The position numbers and the translations under genes were made by a program. A DNA stretch of 64,000 nucleotides, taken from Phlebopus portentosus. Taxonomy: Eukaryota; Basidiomycota; Agaricomycetes; Boletales; Boletinellaceae. Location of the stretch: the NCBI GenBank assembly GCA_037892935.1, contig JAYXKI010000002.1:1116001-1180000 (forward strand), written 5' to 3'. The notes beneath the pieces were generated by a model. That model saw only the letters and a list, made by a program, of their open reading frames with translations, was not told the DNA's origin and ran no database searches. Below, in pieces: positions 12,143-23,450 of this stretch; position 1 is the first letter of the stretch; each line of letters opens with the position of its first letter.

Positions 12143-13067
12143 ATGTCCGACAATTTTGTTCTTGTTGCGCCTCGTCCGCTTCGTGTTGACTCATTCTCTC
12201 AACGCGCTTCATTCTCCCCTGTTGCCAGGATCTTGTCCCCTCCTGCGGAAGCTCGTTCTCGTGTAAAGCTTCCCGACGGCGAAAGTCAGCCCGTTGACAA
12301 CAGCGACGATGTACCTCCATCCTCTGGTAGGAACACTGCTTCTCCTCGGTGAGTCTTTCTCCTTTCTTTTATCAAAAGAAGGCGGCTCTTTATCCTTTTC
12401 GCTTTTCCTTATCCCTATATGCTCTCGCTTTATGATCTGGTGACCGTGTGGCTTTCCCGTTCTTCTATCTCAGAGTCAATCTGTCTCCCGAGGCACTTGA
12501 AGAGTTTCTTTCTATCCTTCGTCCCTCGCTCTTTACTCCCAATTCACCTACCTTTCGTGCTCGCCGCAATGAATCGTGCTCTGGCTTGGCCATTCCCCCA
12601 GAGCGCCCCCAGACATTTAGGCTTCGCGAAGGTTCCCACAACAAGAGTCCTTCGCTAAGCTTTGCAAATGCTGAGGATAGAGATAATTTCACTGGTACTG
12701 ATGGTACACACACCGCCTCTGACGCCCGCCAGAGTGGCGATAATGACCACCCGCTTGGAAGTATGTGGCGCATTCCAGGCATTCTTGGTAAGCAAAACTG
12801 CAGTACTGTACTGTCGAGTCAAAGTCTTGATCTGTCTTTTATGCAGAATCACCGGTATCTCGCACACATACACGCAACCCTTTCCAACGTCATCCGTCGT
12901 ACGATACATCTCTCACGGGCGTCTTCACGAGTCATTTATCCCGTCGCTCCTTCCGCTTCCGCCGTCCCCATCTCCGGCTCCCCCTCTCAGCCTTTCCCCA
13001 CCTGCAGACACTGAGGATAGAGGTGCATGACCTTGATGCCGTCCCGACATTTTTTTCTCTGCCTTGA
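12143..13067 (+). CDS. unrecognised 3-exon gene, Ser/Arg/Pro-rich protein
   Basis: I do not recognise the product. Exon 1 starts MSDNFVLVAPRPLRVDSFSQ and ends at a GTGAGT donor near 12348. Exon 2 begins after a TATCTCAG acceptor and reads RVNLSPEALEEFLSILRPSLF. It ends at a GTAAGC donor near 12780. Exon 3 begins at 12847 and reads ESPVSRTHTRNPFQRH to a TGA at 13065-13067. Phases match at both junctions. The protein (about 260 residues) has no membrane segment and is mostly low-complexity and polar, with one short helical patch (LSPEALEEFLSILRP). It may be a nuclear or regulatory protein, but nothing proves that. An alternative exon-3 frame ends at 13030, so the C-terminus is less certain than the first two exons. 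Confidence 0.55.
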
Positions 13068-13570
13068 AGCACTATACCAATTGATCTCACGGTCGGAACG
13101 TGCTTTGGCCCGTTGAGCCATTAGGATTGTATTTTGTAACCGGATTTTCTTACTTGGTTTGTATCAGCATCCCGGGAGGCAGACTATTACATCTGTCTCT
13201 TACATTCATTGAATACTGCTATCCCGTATCCTATTGTTCTGCATTCTGCCTAGTAGTTAGTAGTCCACATATTCAACTCCCTCCTCGTACCACCCCAAAG
13301 TTCATTAGCGCATACGCATACATTGTCTGGTAGTTAAAGTTTTAGTTGCAATGCTCATTGCCTGTCGTGATCTACGGTGAGGCTGTCGTGTCCAAAGAAG
13401 AAACGAGGTCCCCTGCTCAGATTATTCGGCAAGTCGAAGCGATCAATGTAACAAACGACTGGAAATGCCCCTATGTTGCAGGTAAACTACAAGAAGGTAG
13501 AATATAAATTTAAAATTGCGAGAAAGGTCGTATAGAAATAGAAAGCCGAAATGAAGCCTCGACGTCTCTG
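13068..13570. other. convergent 3' intergenic region
   Basis: About 500 bp between the 3' ends of the gene at 12143 and the acyl-CoA synthetase gene. It is AT-rich with no supported open frame and probably holds both 3' untranslated regions. Confidence 0.6.
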
Positions 13571-16428
13571 TTAAAGCTTCGATATCTCTTGCTTCAAGTC
13601 GGCTATGGGCGCAAGGTCCGGTTCTGAGTACAACTGTTCTAACACGTCCTTATATTTAGCCACGACATCTCTCCTGCAAGGAAGAAGGAATTGTAAGCAT
13701 GGAATAGAAAGTTGCGGGTAAGGACTGACCGTCTTAGCTTGAAAGTCGGCGTCAACATATTGTTGTCCACCGTGAATGGCTCAAGAGTTACATGAATTTT
13801 CTTGACAGTTTCGAACCTGAAGTATCACCCATCAGTATCAAGCACAAGCTGTACAAAGGATAAAGCCAGCATACCCTTTCAGACCCGCATTCTTCGCCTC
13901 CTCGTTCATCTCATCGAGGATTGCTTGTACAACGCGAGTATCCCTGATCGCATCAGCGAGAATTGTAATGTCTTCCGGTGCTATAGGTTTTCCATACAAC
14001 TTGCTCACAAGCGGGGCGAGCTGGATAGGATCCGGCACGACGATGCCGACGAGGTGATCCCTGAGGGAATCTCCATGCACGTAGATTTGAGCAATGAGCG
14101 GGCTCAGGTCATATGCGTTCTCGATTCTCTCTAGTGCAACGTATTCGCCTTGGGAAAGTTTCATAATGTTCTGCATCAGGTATAAGTAGCTGGAAGCTGC
14201 GAGTTGCTCAAGTGTGAATCTGCTTGCTCACCTTGAGGCGGTCAATGATCCTGAGCCGTCCGAAGCTGTCGATCTCACCAATGTCTCCAGTGTGTACCCA
14301 ACCTTCATCATCCAGCGTCTCGCGCGTGTTCTTTTCATCCTTGTAATACCCTTTAAAACACTGTCCCCCTCGAACGCAGATCTCCCCCCGTGGACTGGGC
14401 TTATCCTCCGATGTGTAGCCCATAGCTGTGACATCCACCAGCTTGATCTCAGTGCAAGGTTGAGGCGCGCCGACAGTACCACTGCACGAAGGATCGCCAG
14501 GCCAAGTGCGGGTTATCACAGCGCAATTCTCCGTCATACCATAACCTATTAGAACACATCCAGTACTTTTCATCATGAATAACAACTGAAATAGTCACCT
14601 TCGACGACTTCACAAGCAAAGGCAATACGAAGGAAGTCCATCACGTCAATACTAATCGGTGCGGATCCCGATATTAGTAATTTTATGTTGCCGCCAAGCA
14701 CTGCTTGGATTTTTCGGAATACCAAACGATCCCAGAACACATGTGTGTTGTCTCCCGTTTCGCGCAGCTTCTTTAACTTTGCCTCGACAGCACTTCGGAA
14801 AAGAAAGCCCTTCAATCCAGGAAGCTCAGCAGCTTGCATCGCTATTTGGTAGATCCTGTTGAGGACTCGAGGCACTGAAGGGAAGAAGTTGGGCTTAAGG
14901 ATGGACATGTCCTCGAGTAATCGGAGTGGATCTCCCGTATAAAACCCTGTCGCGCCTCCCAGGGCGGTAACGTTTAAAACATTAGCTCGCTGTAGCAAGA
15001 AATAAGCGCAAGGATCAATTCTGCACGAAAAAGCTTTACCTCATAAATGTGGGCCAAAGGCAAATAAGATATTTCCGTTCCTTTGTCGCCAAAGAAAATT
15101 CCATGGATATTGGAAACACACGCAGCTACTAGATTTCCATGCGTAAGTATAGCACCTGAGCAGGAAGGCAACTCGTCAGCTATGCATTCTCAAAGAAGCT
15201 TGTTGAGACACGCCTTTTGGGTTGTTGGTAGTACCCTAGCAAATCAGAACGGGACCTGTCATTCCCCGCATTCTCAACCAAAGGTCACGAATAACCTACC
15301 GAAGTATAACAAAGAGTCGCGATTTGTTCCGGCGTAGCAGGCAAAGGCTCAATCCTGTTGGCCTTCCCATACTCCTCCACTACATAATCGTGTAAGTGAC
15401 CTAAAGGACGATGCATGTGCTAAGCTGACTGACAGTCTCGAAGTTCTTTAACCTGAATGTCTTGTAGAGCTCCCCATGAAGTCAGAACTTGCTTCGTCTC
15501 TTCTGATAGGTCATCTATCGAAACAACCATGCGAAGCATTGGGACGCGAGACTTGAGCGCAAGGAGGTTTGGAATGTGTTGCACGGTCGCGAATATAACG
15601 GTCAAGTGTGCATGGTTGATACTGATGCAAGCGTCAGTAAAAAAAACCTATTCATAAAATGAAGACCACAGTTACATGTATTCTACAAGATGATATTAGT
15701 ACAACTTCTCGGTTTGGTTTAAGAAGATGTGACTTTACCAACTGAATCCTTGCCTAGAGTGTCATATAGGCTGACCCCGACTTTTGCATACGCATGTAAA
15801 GCCAAATCGATGATCTGCCACTCTAAATGACGGAAGAACGTAAAATGACAGCTCAGAACCGGCCATGAAAGCACTTGATATGAAATACAAACCCGGCCTA
15901 TTCTGGCTCCAGATACCAACGGTTGGCATCTCACCGCCACCAAGGACACCATCCGTGAAATATCTATGTAGTGCGCTCCCAACGTTGCGCCGACGCTGAT
16001 CGACCTGATTATATGTCTCCCATACATAACGGTCCGCAAACTTCAGAGGGTTCTTGGAAACGATAGGTCGATGCCCAAGATATCGGTCATTTGTGGAAAG
16101 TTTAAGCCCGAGTTCAAATATATCGGGGAGCACCCGGACATGGGGCTGGTCGGCCACTGTGGAGAGGCCCCAAGCACCTAGTAGCACAACCGTCAGTCAG
16201 ACAAACTTCACCGTTTACTAGCTGGAAGGAAAGTGGCTGCAACCATTTCGGAAGTGACCTAAGTAGGACGAGACGCGTTAGGGTGATCAAGGATGATTGG
16301 GGGAATGGAAGTCGCGTACCTGTCTGGCCTGGTCTACGCGTCCCTGGTACCTCAATGCCTTGCTTGGATACATCGATGTTTTCTGGCCATGGTTTCTCGA
16401 GAGGAGTATACTTGGGCGAAGAGAACAT
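13571..16428 (-). CDS. FAA: long-chain fatty acyl-CoA synthetase
   Basis: ATP-dependent ligase that activates long-chain fatty acids to acyl-CoA for lipid synthesis and beta-oxidation. Starting at MFSSPKYTPLEKPWPENID (16428), it runs through many short introns to ADLKQEISKL and TAA. Motifs in order: FADRYVWETYNQVDQRRRNV; the adenylate P-loop YTSGTTNNPKGAILTHGN; ISYLPLAHIYE; GFYTGDPLRLLEDM; FFPSVPRVLNRIYQ; ISGSAPISIDVMDFLR; YGMTENCAVITRTWPGD; GWVHTGDIGEIDSFGRL; and the fatty-acid/ligase motif DRLKNIMKLSQGEYVALERI. These match the eukaryotic Faa1/Faa4-type enzymes over full length. The usual Gly after GTT in the P-loop is Asn, which may be tolerated. The intron at 15156-15213 has a GC donor. 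Likely at the ER, lipid droplets or peroxisome; the C-terminus gives no clear targeting signal. Confidence 0.93.
15156..15213 (-). other. GC-AG intron in the acyl-CoA synthetase gene
   Basis: On the minus strand the exon ends CCAAAAG and the intron begins GCGTGT. It ends CTCAG before GTGCTATACTT. Only the GC donor keeps the conserved P-loop NPKGAILTHGN in frame; the nearby GT (one codon later) does not. Confidence 0.6.
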
Positions 16429-16850
16429 GACTAAGAGCTGAAGAGGTGGTGGCGGGTGAGAGACAAGAGACAAGAGCAGGAACTAGACCTTCAACTTGAA
16501 AGGGGTCGGTAATATAAAATCAGATGTTTGTTTGTTTTGCCAATGCCTCGTCCAATTAGAAATCAAATTCTCTTGATTGACGCGTCCGTTTTCACGTGCC
16601 CCTCAGTCCGGAGCTTCCCCGCGCCAAGACAAATGAGACAGTAAAGTCTTCTTATATAAACCGTAATTCAAAGAGTACTGCGATTGACATTAATCATTGA
16701 CTAATGTATAGGATATACATAACGCAAGAGAATACACTGTCTTCAAGATACAGAACCAAACACGCTCGTACATTCAAAGCCGTTATCAAAGTCATGACTT
16801 TAGGGTGCGCTCAGGACAATCTGCAACCATCGTCAGATGAGTACTGGAAA

Positions 16851-18006
16851 TCAACGAAAGCATTTGAAACCCACATTCATGAACTGCTCGTAGTTGATCG
16901 TAATCCAACCGTCGCGGTCGGTATCCATTCTACAGATTCATTAAAATTTGGACATCGCGCAACGTCTGACCTAAACGTACCTCTGGAATGATTCTGATAA
17001 CGTCTTTACAACAACGCATGCTCGTACAAATCGGTCGAATGTGATACCAGGAGGTGGGCCATATCCCGTCGAGACCGGTGTCGCTATACCGTAAATCAGA
17101 GGGACGATCGTATGAGTTCAGATACAAATCGAGAGGAATGGCCCAAAGCGAACCGTATTTCTGCTCAAGAAGACTTAAGATCTGAGGCGTCAGATTATAT
17201 CCGAAGCTGCGAAGCGCGTTCGCAAGCTCATGCCCATCTATCGAACCAGATCGGTCTGCGTACGGCATGATGGCAAGTCAGTTCGGCAGTATGGCAATGA
17301 TCCACAGTATTACGTACCGACATCAAAATGTCTGAAGACTCCTTGCCAGTCGGAAATGTATTTCCAAAGTCCGGCAAATTCTGAATAAGCACCCATCGTC
17401 AAAAATGCATTTACGAGAATTCATGTGGTTAGAGAGAACCCACCATTAAAGCCAATTGTACCGCTACGGTCAGTATCCTTAAATCTAAACTCAGCATTCA
17501 AGCTTGCACTGCAATGGAAGATGACGTACGAAGATGCTCATTAGCATTTTGACCTATGATTAATTTTCATTTCAGTTGAAATCGAGAAGAAAAAAGGCAA
17601 AATACGGAAAGCTTACTGTATCCAAATCAAAATCTAATCATGCGAGTTCAGTTGAGCCCCAAGCGCCACACCCCAAAAGCGATTATTAACTCACTAGACC
17701 AGTCGCCTGACACAGGTACATCTGTGCATGAGTATATGCGCCAATCGAACCGACTACTACCGACGCACCATTGACCAATGCAGCTTGGAGCTCAGTTGCG
17801 CTGATGGAGCCTGAGCGATCTGCATCGACAGATGAGAACCACGTCCAAAGCTGCGGGTCTGCGCCAGGAGGAGGACCCCTGTGCGAATGATGGCGCGCGG
17901 GTTGACCACCATATCCATAACCAGGAGCCTGACCGTAGTTAGGAGCTGAGCCGTAGCCAGGAGCAGCAGTGCCGTAGTTGAACGATTGATGTTGACGACC
18001 AAGCAT
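16851..18006 (-). CDS. penta-EF-hand calcium-binding protein (PEF family)
   Basis: Calcium sensor related to ALG-2, sorcin and yeast Pef1. The N-terminus (MLGRQHQSFNYGTAAPGYGS onward) is rich in Gly, Tyr and Pro, as in the family. EF loops in order: DADRSGSISATEL, DTDRSGTIGFNEF, DADRSGSIDGHEL and DTDRDGWITINYEQF. The linker signature FAGLWKYISDWQGVFRHFD is diagnostic of PEF proteins. Small exons are split by introns of about 50-100 nt, including one inside the region near 16960. The C-terminus, read to TGA at 16851, ends NVGFKCFR rather than the hydrophobic tail usual for the family, so the last exon could be mis-read. Likely acts in calcium-dependent membrane or stress processes by recruitment to partner proteins (inference). 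Confidence 0.85.
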
Positions 18007-20732
18007 GGTGATAGTGGGTGGGAGTCGATAGGAAAGAGAGGGGAGCTGATTTGGCGAGTCAAGTGCGCAGCGCAAGCGCCTGACGCTTCGCCGGTGACCT
18101 CGGCACACAGGAATGCTGATCGCCGCTGATGAAGGTACAGCATCGGCTGTACTTGGCAAGAATTAAGCTCCGACGGACTCCGCTCTCGCATTTATCAATC
18201 TCATGCTAAATTATCCAAGAGTATACAATGTTCTATTGCATGTTTCGCTGTTTCGAGGCAGCGCTCGCTCGTGGAACTAGCAATTTTCAAGAAGACTTTG
18301 GTTATTTCTCCATTCATGGATCTGCAAAATAATTAGGCACAGAAGAAACTTAAGAAGGCTACCTTGTACATGTTCACCTTCAGTCAGAGTGAACCGCATA
18401 ACGTACGGAAGGGAAAACTGTGGTTTGCAGAAGACCAAGTGTTTCAAATTACTATAAATACAGAACCTGCATGCTCCCAACAAGTTCACGAATAGTTCAG
18501 GCACTTTCTTAATGGCCGGACCAAGTAAACTGCTTCTCCGTGAAACAACGAGGTAACTGTGAAGAATCCTCGGAATCGCATCCCTTTCCCACATCTTCCG
18601 TCTAGAGGACACAACCTGGAGGAGCTTGAGGTATTTTCCATTGCCACCTTTCAGTCCGAATGTTCAATGAGATCAGCCATTAGACCAATGATCTGGATTA
18701 AAGATCGGTTGCAAGTGATGACTCGTACAGAACGTACAGAACAGCTAAGGTCCTGTCTGCGAGCTTTTCTGGGACTTGAGAGTTCTCAGCCAGAAGAGAA
18801 TGGCAGGCCGCAGAAACTCCGCTCTATCATCACATGTGCCACGACACCTTTACCTTGTGTTGGCGGTATTCAGGCAGCCCTAGCCAAGGTATTCTGGACT
18901 GCATTTGGGACGACGATCCCCAGACTCTTTGAAGTTTTGTGAGAGCAGTGACGTGCAGACTGGAATGGTTATCATTTGAAATCCACATTTCCAATAATGC
19001 TTGTTAGACGTACCAAAGACAGGATCTGATACTCTCCCGTATCCTCCGAAGCTTTCATTTATCAGGTTCCGAAGTCTCGGTCACAGAGAAGATATTGTAA
19101 TTCTTCGTTAGAACGCGAAGTTTAAAAAAGCATTCGCGGGTAATACTGTGGCCTCGCAGTCCGGAGCTACTTCAGTCAATCCAAATAGGCGTACCTCGAT
19201 AACTGCGATGCTGGTGATGCGCCGACTTCACATTCAATAGAAGAGATCTAAAAATGTCAAATTTATGAAATGTATCACGTTTAGGGTGAAAAGTATGAAG
19301 TTATGTTGAGTCTAGTGCGCATGACGCCGCGACTTGCTCAAGATGAGCAACACACCAGAAGTAGGCCTACTTTGGGAGTTAAGGACGGCACTGTAGCTCT
19401 GTTTATAAAGGTGTTTAAGCTGCAACATGCAGCTCGATGCAAGTTTCAAGGTTGTGACGCAAAGCATTACGAGACCCGAGTACTTTGGAAATGACACCGG
19501 GTGACTCACTCCCTCCGGAAGTACAAGCTGACCACAGTCTGAAGCGGCCATTTGCCGGTCGGAGTTTCGACAAGCGAAAGTTATTCGTGGAAAGCCCACG
19601 GGATTATTTCGCGAATCTTCTTGTGCCTAACTATGCTGAGGAAAAACAGAGTGTGTACAAGCGTCCTTTTGAGTCACTGTACGAAGGCATGCTTCCAACT
19701 TCCCCCGCCAGTCTAAATCCGATTGACGCCTGGGAGATCTCCTTACGTCAAACTCTGCAATGGCGGGATCCGCATGGCGGTAGGCGCGATAAAATATACG
19801 ACTAGGTTTGGCATGGGAGCTGCCCGACAAATGAGAATGGTTTTGCTCGAGAATCGTCTTGTTGCGGAAAATGCGGGTATAGACTGATTCTGAAAAAATA
19901 GAGGACATCCGATCGCCTTGATTCCATAAAACGGAAGTTCATGCAAGGTCCAGCCTCAAAGGAAGACACCTTGACGGCATGGCGGTAGGTATCCGTGATG
20001 CTACAGGAAGAATGTGCGTTAAAGGAGCAATCATTGCAAGACAGGTCCTACCTATATGAAACTGACCTACATACCATTTTTAAAATCCTGGGCGTCCTGG
20101 ATAGAAGACGGGTCAAACTTCAAGACATAATGAACACAATATTCTCAGTGTTCCTACGGTGTCTCGGTGTTCCGAGGCAGAAGCGCTTTGCGAATCCCTC
20201 TTCAAACCAGACCACACGCCACACCCGATGTTCAGACCAAGTCCAAATTTGTGAGTGTTGAACTGTAAAGACGAGGTGCGCGAAGAAGAGAAATAGTAAA
20301 GCTGCTCAATTTAGGACGAGACGATCACTTCTAGTAGACCTCCAAACAGTTTAGTCTAGTCACACAAACCTAGTGAACTATCCCGATGTCGCAAGTCGGG
20401 AAGCTGGGTTTGTGTCGGGGAAAGGCAGGGACATGGGACGCATCCAAGCAATATCAGGTCGTTCCCGACTGTACGTACGGCAAGAATAAAGTCGGGAAGC
20501 AACCAAGCTGGTGACTGTCACAATATATTACTGCATTGGGGCTAAGTCTAATTCATGTGATGTGGAAATTGCCGGCTGAGTTCGAATCAGTCTAGGGATG
20601 ATCAACTACTTACTTTTGTTAGGTTAGGATTGTCACTTCAACGAGAACAACAGAACATCAAACAGGGATCTTCAAGCTTTGCTTGAATCAGTACCGTCCT
20701 TTCCGTTGAAGTGACCCCATTGCTTTATTGCT
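18007..20732. other. 2.7-kb gene-poor region
   Basis: No supported gene. The longest open frames (a minus-strand one at 18277-18612 and plus-strand ones at 18559-18942 and 19485-19805) overlap each other on opposite strands. They lack flanking splice signals that extend them and show no family motif. They could be remnants of a decayed gene. A nested inverted repeat lies at 20362-20415. Confidence 0.5.
20362..20415. repeat. nested inverted repeat (potential hairpin)
   Basis: ACACAAACC at 20362-20370 pairs with GGTTTGTGT at 20407-20415. Inside it, TCCCGA at 20381-20386 pairs with TCGGGA at 20396-20401. The word AAGTCGGGAAGC occurs here and again near 20488-20500. It lies about 320 bp upstream of the HAD-like gene. 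Confidence 0.45.
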
Positions 20733-22485
20733 ATGGCATCATCACAAATTATTAAGGCAGTGATCTTTGATGTGCGTTGCCATTTTATTCCCATGTGATA
20801 TTTCATTTTCCCCCTCCACCCCCTAACAATTGCCCTGCCTCAGGTTGGGGGAGTAGTAGTACGCAGCCCCTTGCTTGCAATTAGATCCTACGAGATAGAA
20901 AAGGGCCTCCCACGAAACTACATCAATTGCGCAATGTAAGTTTCCCAGCTGTTAACCTAAACTGTATTCTTTGAGACGTATCACTAAATCTTTCCTCAAT
21001 TCCACTGCAACATTCTTATCACATATAAATCACACTGATCACGAACATCTTCGGAGTTAGAGTACGTCGAGGCCGACAAGGTGCTTGGCAGCGATTTGAG
21101 CGCGGCGAGCTGGATCTTTTCTCCTTTTACGATGCTTTTGGTCTCGAACTGTCGGACACACCTACGTGTAATGCCTGGTATACCGAGTACTGTCGACTTC
21201 GCAATATAGGCGAGTAATGAGCCTTCATGGAAGTCAACTTGCACTATCAACTGCTTCCGCCGAGTGGGCATAGAAGAATTCTGGATAACTGACTTATCCA
21301 TTTCGCATTTAGTAGCTTGTCCTGAATTACCCGGAAACATCCAAATAGATGGCAGGGATGTAAGTGAAGCTTCTACTTCGGATAGGGGTAGGCCTCGTTG
21401 TATGGAGGAATAGTCTCTCACCTAAATTCATTTCTATGCTTCTGTAGTTGTTTGGACGCATGATGCGTGAAAGCTCTGTCTTTGATGAGAATATGGTCGA
21501 GGCTATCCGTCGTATCAGGGGTGAGTCTCCAGTGTGCCTTGCCTTGTATCTATGTATTTCTTCCTCGGCATAGCATCACGGCATCCGGGCCTTCCGATTG
21601 ACCTGTTTGGAGACCTTCTCCGCTATAAACGCGTTTCACGTTTATTGCATTCTCACTTTATTTCCTTCTTAGCCGCGAAAAGATGGCGTGTAATAGCCCT
21701 TACGAACAACTACTCTAAAGCAGAGGAAACATTGTCACATCTCGACGCGGAGTCACCACATGGAAGGATAGATGGTCCCGACTTCGATTTGAATAGAGAA
21801 CGGGCATTCCTTGGGTGGACAGAAGGAGCGACTCCTCCAAAGCTTCGGGCTCTTTTTGACGATTTCTGTGATTCAAGTACGTTCGGAATGCGGTTCGTGA
21901 TGCAGCCATGCTCCCCGATTGTGCTTCACTGATTAATTACTCTCGTAATTAACCTGTTCTGCATCATTGCACTGCTGATATTTTTTTATCTTTCGGAAAC
22001 CACAGTAAACCCGATCCAGAGTTTTATCTTCTAGCTTGCAGACGCAACGGCGTGCAACCGAATGAATGTGTGTTCCTGGATGACCTCGGAATGTCAGTGA
22101 GCGCTTTCAGCGTGTATCAAATTGTCATCAAAAGCCATCATGCCATTCCTGGGCCGTTCCCCCAGCTTCTGACTCCTTATGCTCACGTCGTCTTCATTTC
22201 TCCTATGCTGATAACAGTTCTGCGCATCCAGGAACCTGAAAATGGCACGAGAACTCGGTATGAAAACTATACGTGAGTATATCATTTATTTGTCATGAGC
22301 GTGTCCAGGCTGATGTGTCCGTTGACCATTTTCTCCCTCCTTTGCTCAATCCGCCTGGATTTTTGGGGTGCGCAATTCCATACGATACAGATGTACCTAT
22401 CGGCGGTAGTTTCGCGGCAATAAAAGAGCTGGAGAAGGTGCTGGAAATTGTATTGACGAGCACGGAAACAGAAAGCAAACTCTGA
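20733..22485 (+). CDS. HAD-superfamily hydrolase (epoxide-hydrolase N-terminal / ACAD10-like phosphatase type)
   Basis: Haloacid-dehalogenase-fold protein assembled from about eight exons. Exon 1 is short (IIKAVIFDV), then GGVVVRSPLLAIRSYEIEKG, GAWQRFERGELDLFSFYDAF, CPELPGNIQIDGRD, LFGRMMRESSVFDENMVEAI, ALTNNYSKAEETL, KPDPEFYLLACRRNGVQP, CVFLDDLGMNLKMAREL and a final IKELEKVLEIVL. HAD motifs are visible: FDVGGVV (I), LTNN (II), the Lys of KPDPEFY (III) and FLDDLG (IV). Motif I has Gly where the usual second Asp (acid/base) sits, as in several members of this subgroup, so phosphatase activity may be weak or different. Catalytic type is inferred. One intron appears to use a GC donor (21210). 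The gene stands alone between gene-poor DNA and QCR10. Confidence 0.82.
21210..21315 (+). other. GC-AG intron with tandem 3' acceptors in the HAD gene
   Basis: The exon ends CGCAATATAG and the intron begins GCGAGTAATG, a good GC-donor match. The 3' end reads TTTAGTAG, so either AG can be used (ending at 21312 or 21315). Both choices keep the frame into ACPELPGNIQ and differ by one Val codon. No GT donor nearby keeps the frame except a poor one. Confidence 0.55.
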
Positions 22486-22695
22486 AACCGCTCTCTCTCC
22501 CCCCGCCCCTTTCTTTCCCGTTCATTGATTACTTACATTGTGCCGACCTTGTTCATGTAGAATGTCTAAAGAAAGAGCTTGCCGAGATGCCCGTCTGAAT
22601 TTTGTTCGCAGCTAGTCGATATCTGATCACTTCTCGAGGGAAAAAATGCAAACAGTTCTATTGTTGCTCATGCTGCAATGTCTACATGTTCGCAT

Positions 22696-23450
22696 CTAGA
22701 AGGGCTTATCCTCCGGTGGAGTCTTGTCCTCGAAATAGCTGCCGAGCTACCAGAGGACAAACCAATGAAAACATGGTAGGCGGAAGGGAAGCATGGGCAA
22801 GAACAACGTTCAACGGCAATCACAGCATGATCACTGAATTATTCCTTACCACTGGCACCTTCACCAAAATAGTGTTCTTTACTTTCGGAGTAACCGAAAG
22901 GAACTACTCAAACAATATTGATCAAACGCGAGGAAGACGTATAGTAATTGAAATTTGGCCCAGCAAGAGTAATGCGATCGAGTGAATGATAGTAAGGGCG
23001 AAGGAGGGGGACATACATCGGAAGAAAAAGAGCGAGTTCCATGCGAACAAAAGATTTCTCGTAAGTACTCAATCAATGAACTGCAGTCAGAATTAGACGG
23101 CTCACGAATATGGCTGCAGTTCCCGCGCCAACGGCCCATAGGCCCACGCTAGGCACCCATCGCTTAAGCGGCTGGTGTACGCCGATTGGCATGCGCGATC
23201 AGAGACAAATTAGAGCCGGAGTGGATAACATTCAACAGAGTTTAGAGAGGTACGATACACAGCAGTCGGAGGTTGATACCAGCGATGCGATGCACGAAAC
23301 AAAATAGGTTCATGAACACCAGCGGAAGTTCAGAGATATAAACACCGAGAACGTAGAACAACATCAGCATTGTCCAATTAGGACAAGGGCGGTTCGAAGA
23401 CTTACAGCGGCCGTCGTAGGGGGTCCTGGATGGTATACAACGCGCGCCAT
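22696..23450 (-). CDS. QCR10: cytochrome b-c1 complex subunit 10 (QCR10)
   Basis: Small single-pass subunit of mitochondrial respiratory complex III. It is spread over four tiny exons and so is easily missed. Exon 1 (23406-23450) reads MARVVYHPGPPTTAA. Exon 2 (23106-23171) reads PLKRWVPSVGLWAVGAGTAAIF, the membrane segment. Exon 3 starts near 23057 and reads SFVRMELALFLPM. Exon 4 reads LGSYFEDKTPPEDKPF and stops at 22696. The end GSYF-D-KTP--DKPF and the RWVPS-WG-GAG core are family hallmarks. Intron 1 is 234 nt, long for this genome, and introns 1 and 2 have clean GTAAG or GTGAG donors. The product is about 67 residues, close to the family norm. The exon 3 to 4 junction is the least certain. 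Confidence 0.75.

Noticed and set aside
12465..12909. Minus-strand frames opposite the gene at 12143
   Set aside because: The plus-strand exons have matching splice phases and a start context; the minus-strand frames have none.
20560..20600. Possible tRNA (GTTCGAATC word resembling a T-loop)
   Set aside because: No A box, acceptor stem or cloverleaf can be formed around it.
20996..21421. Minus-strand frame of 141 codons
   Set aside because: It overlaps exons of the HAD gene that read GAWQRFERGELDLFSFYDAF on the plus strand.
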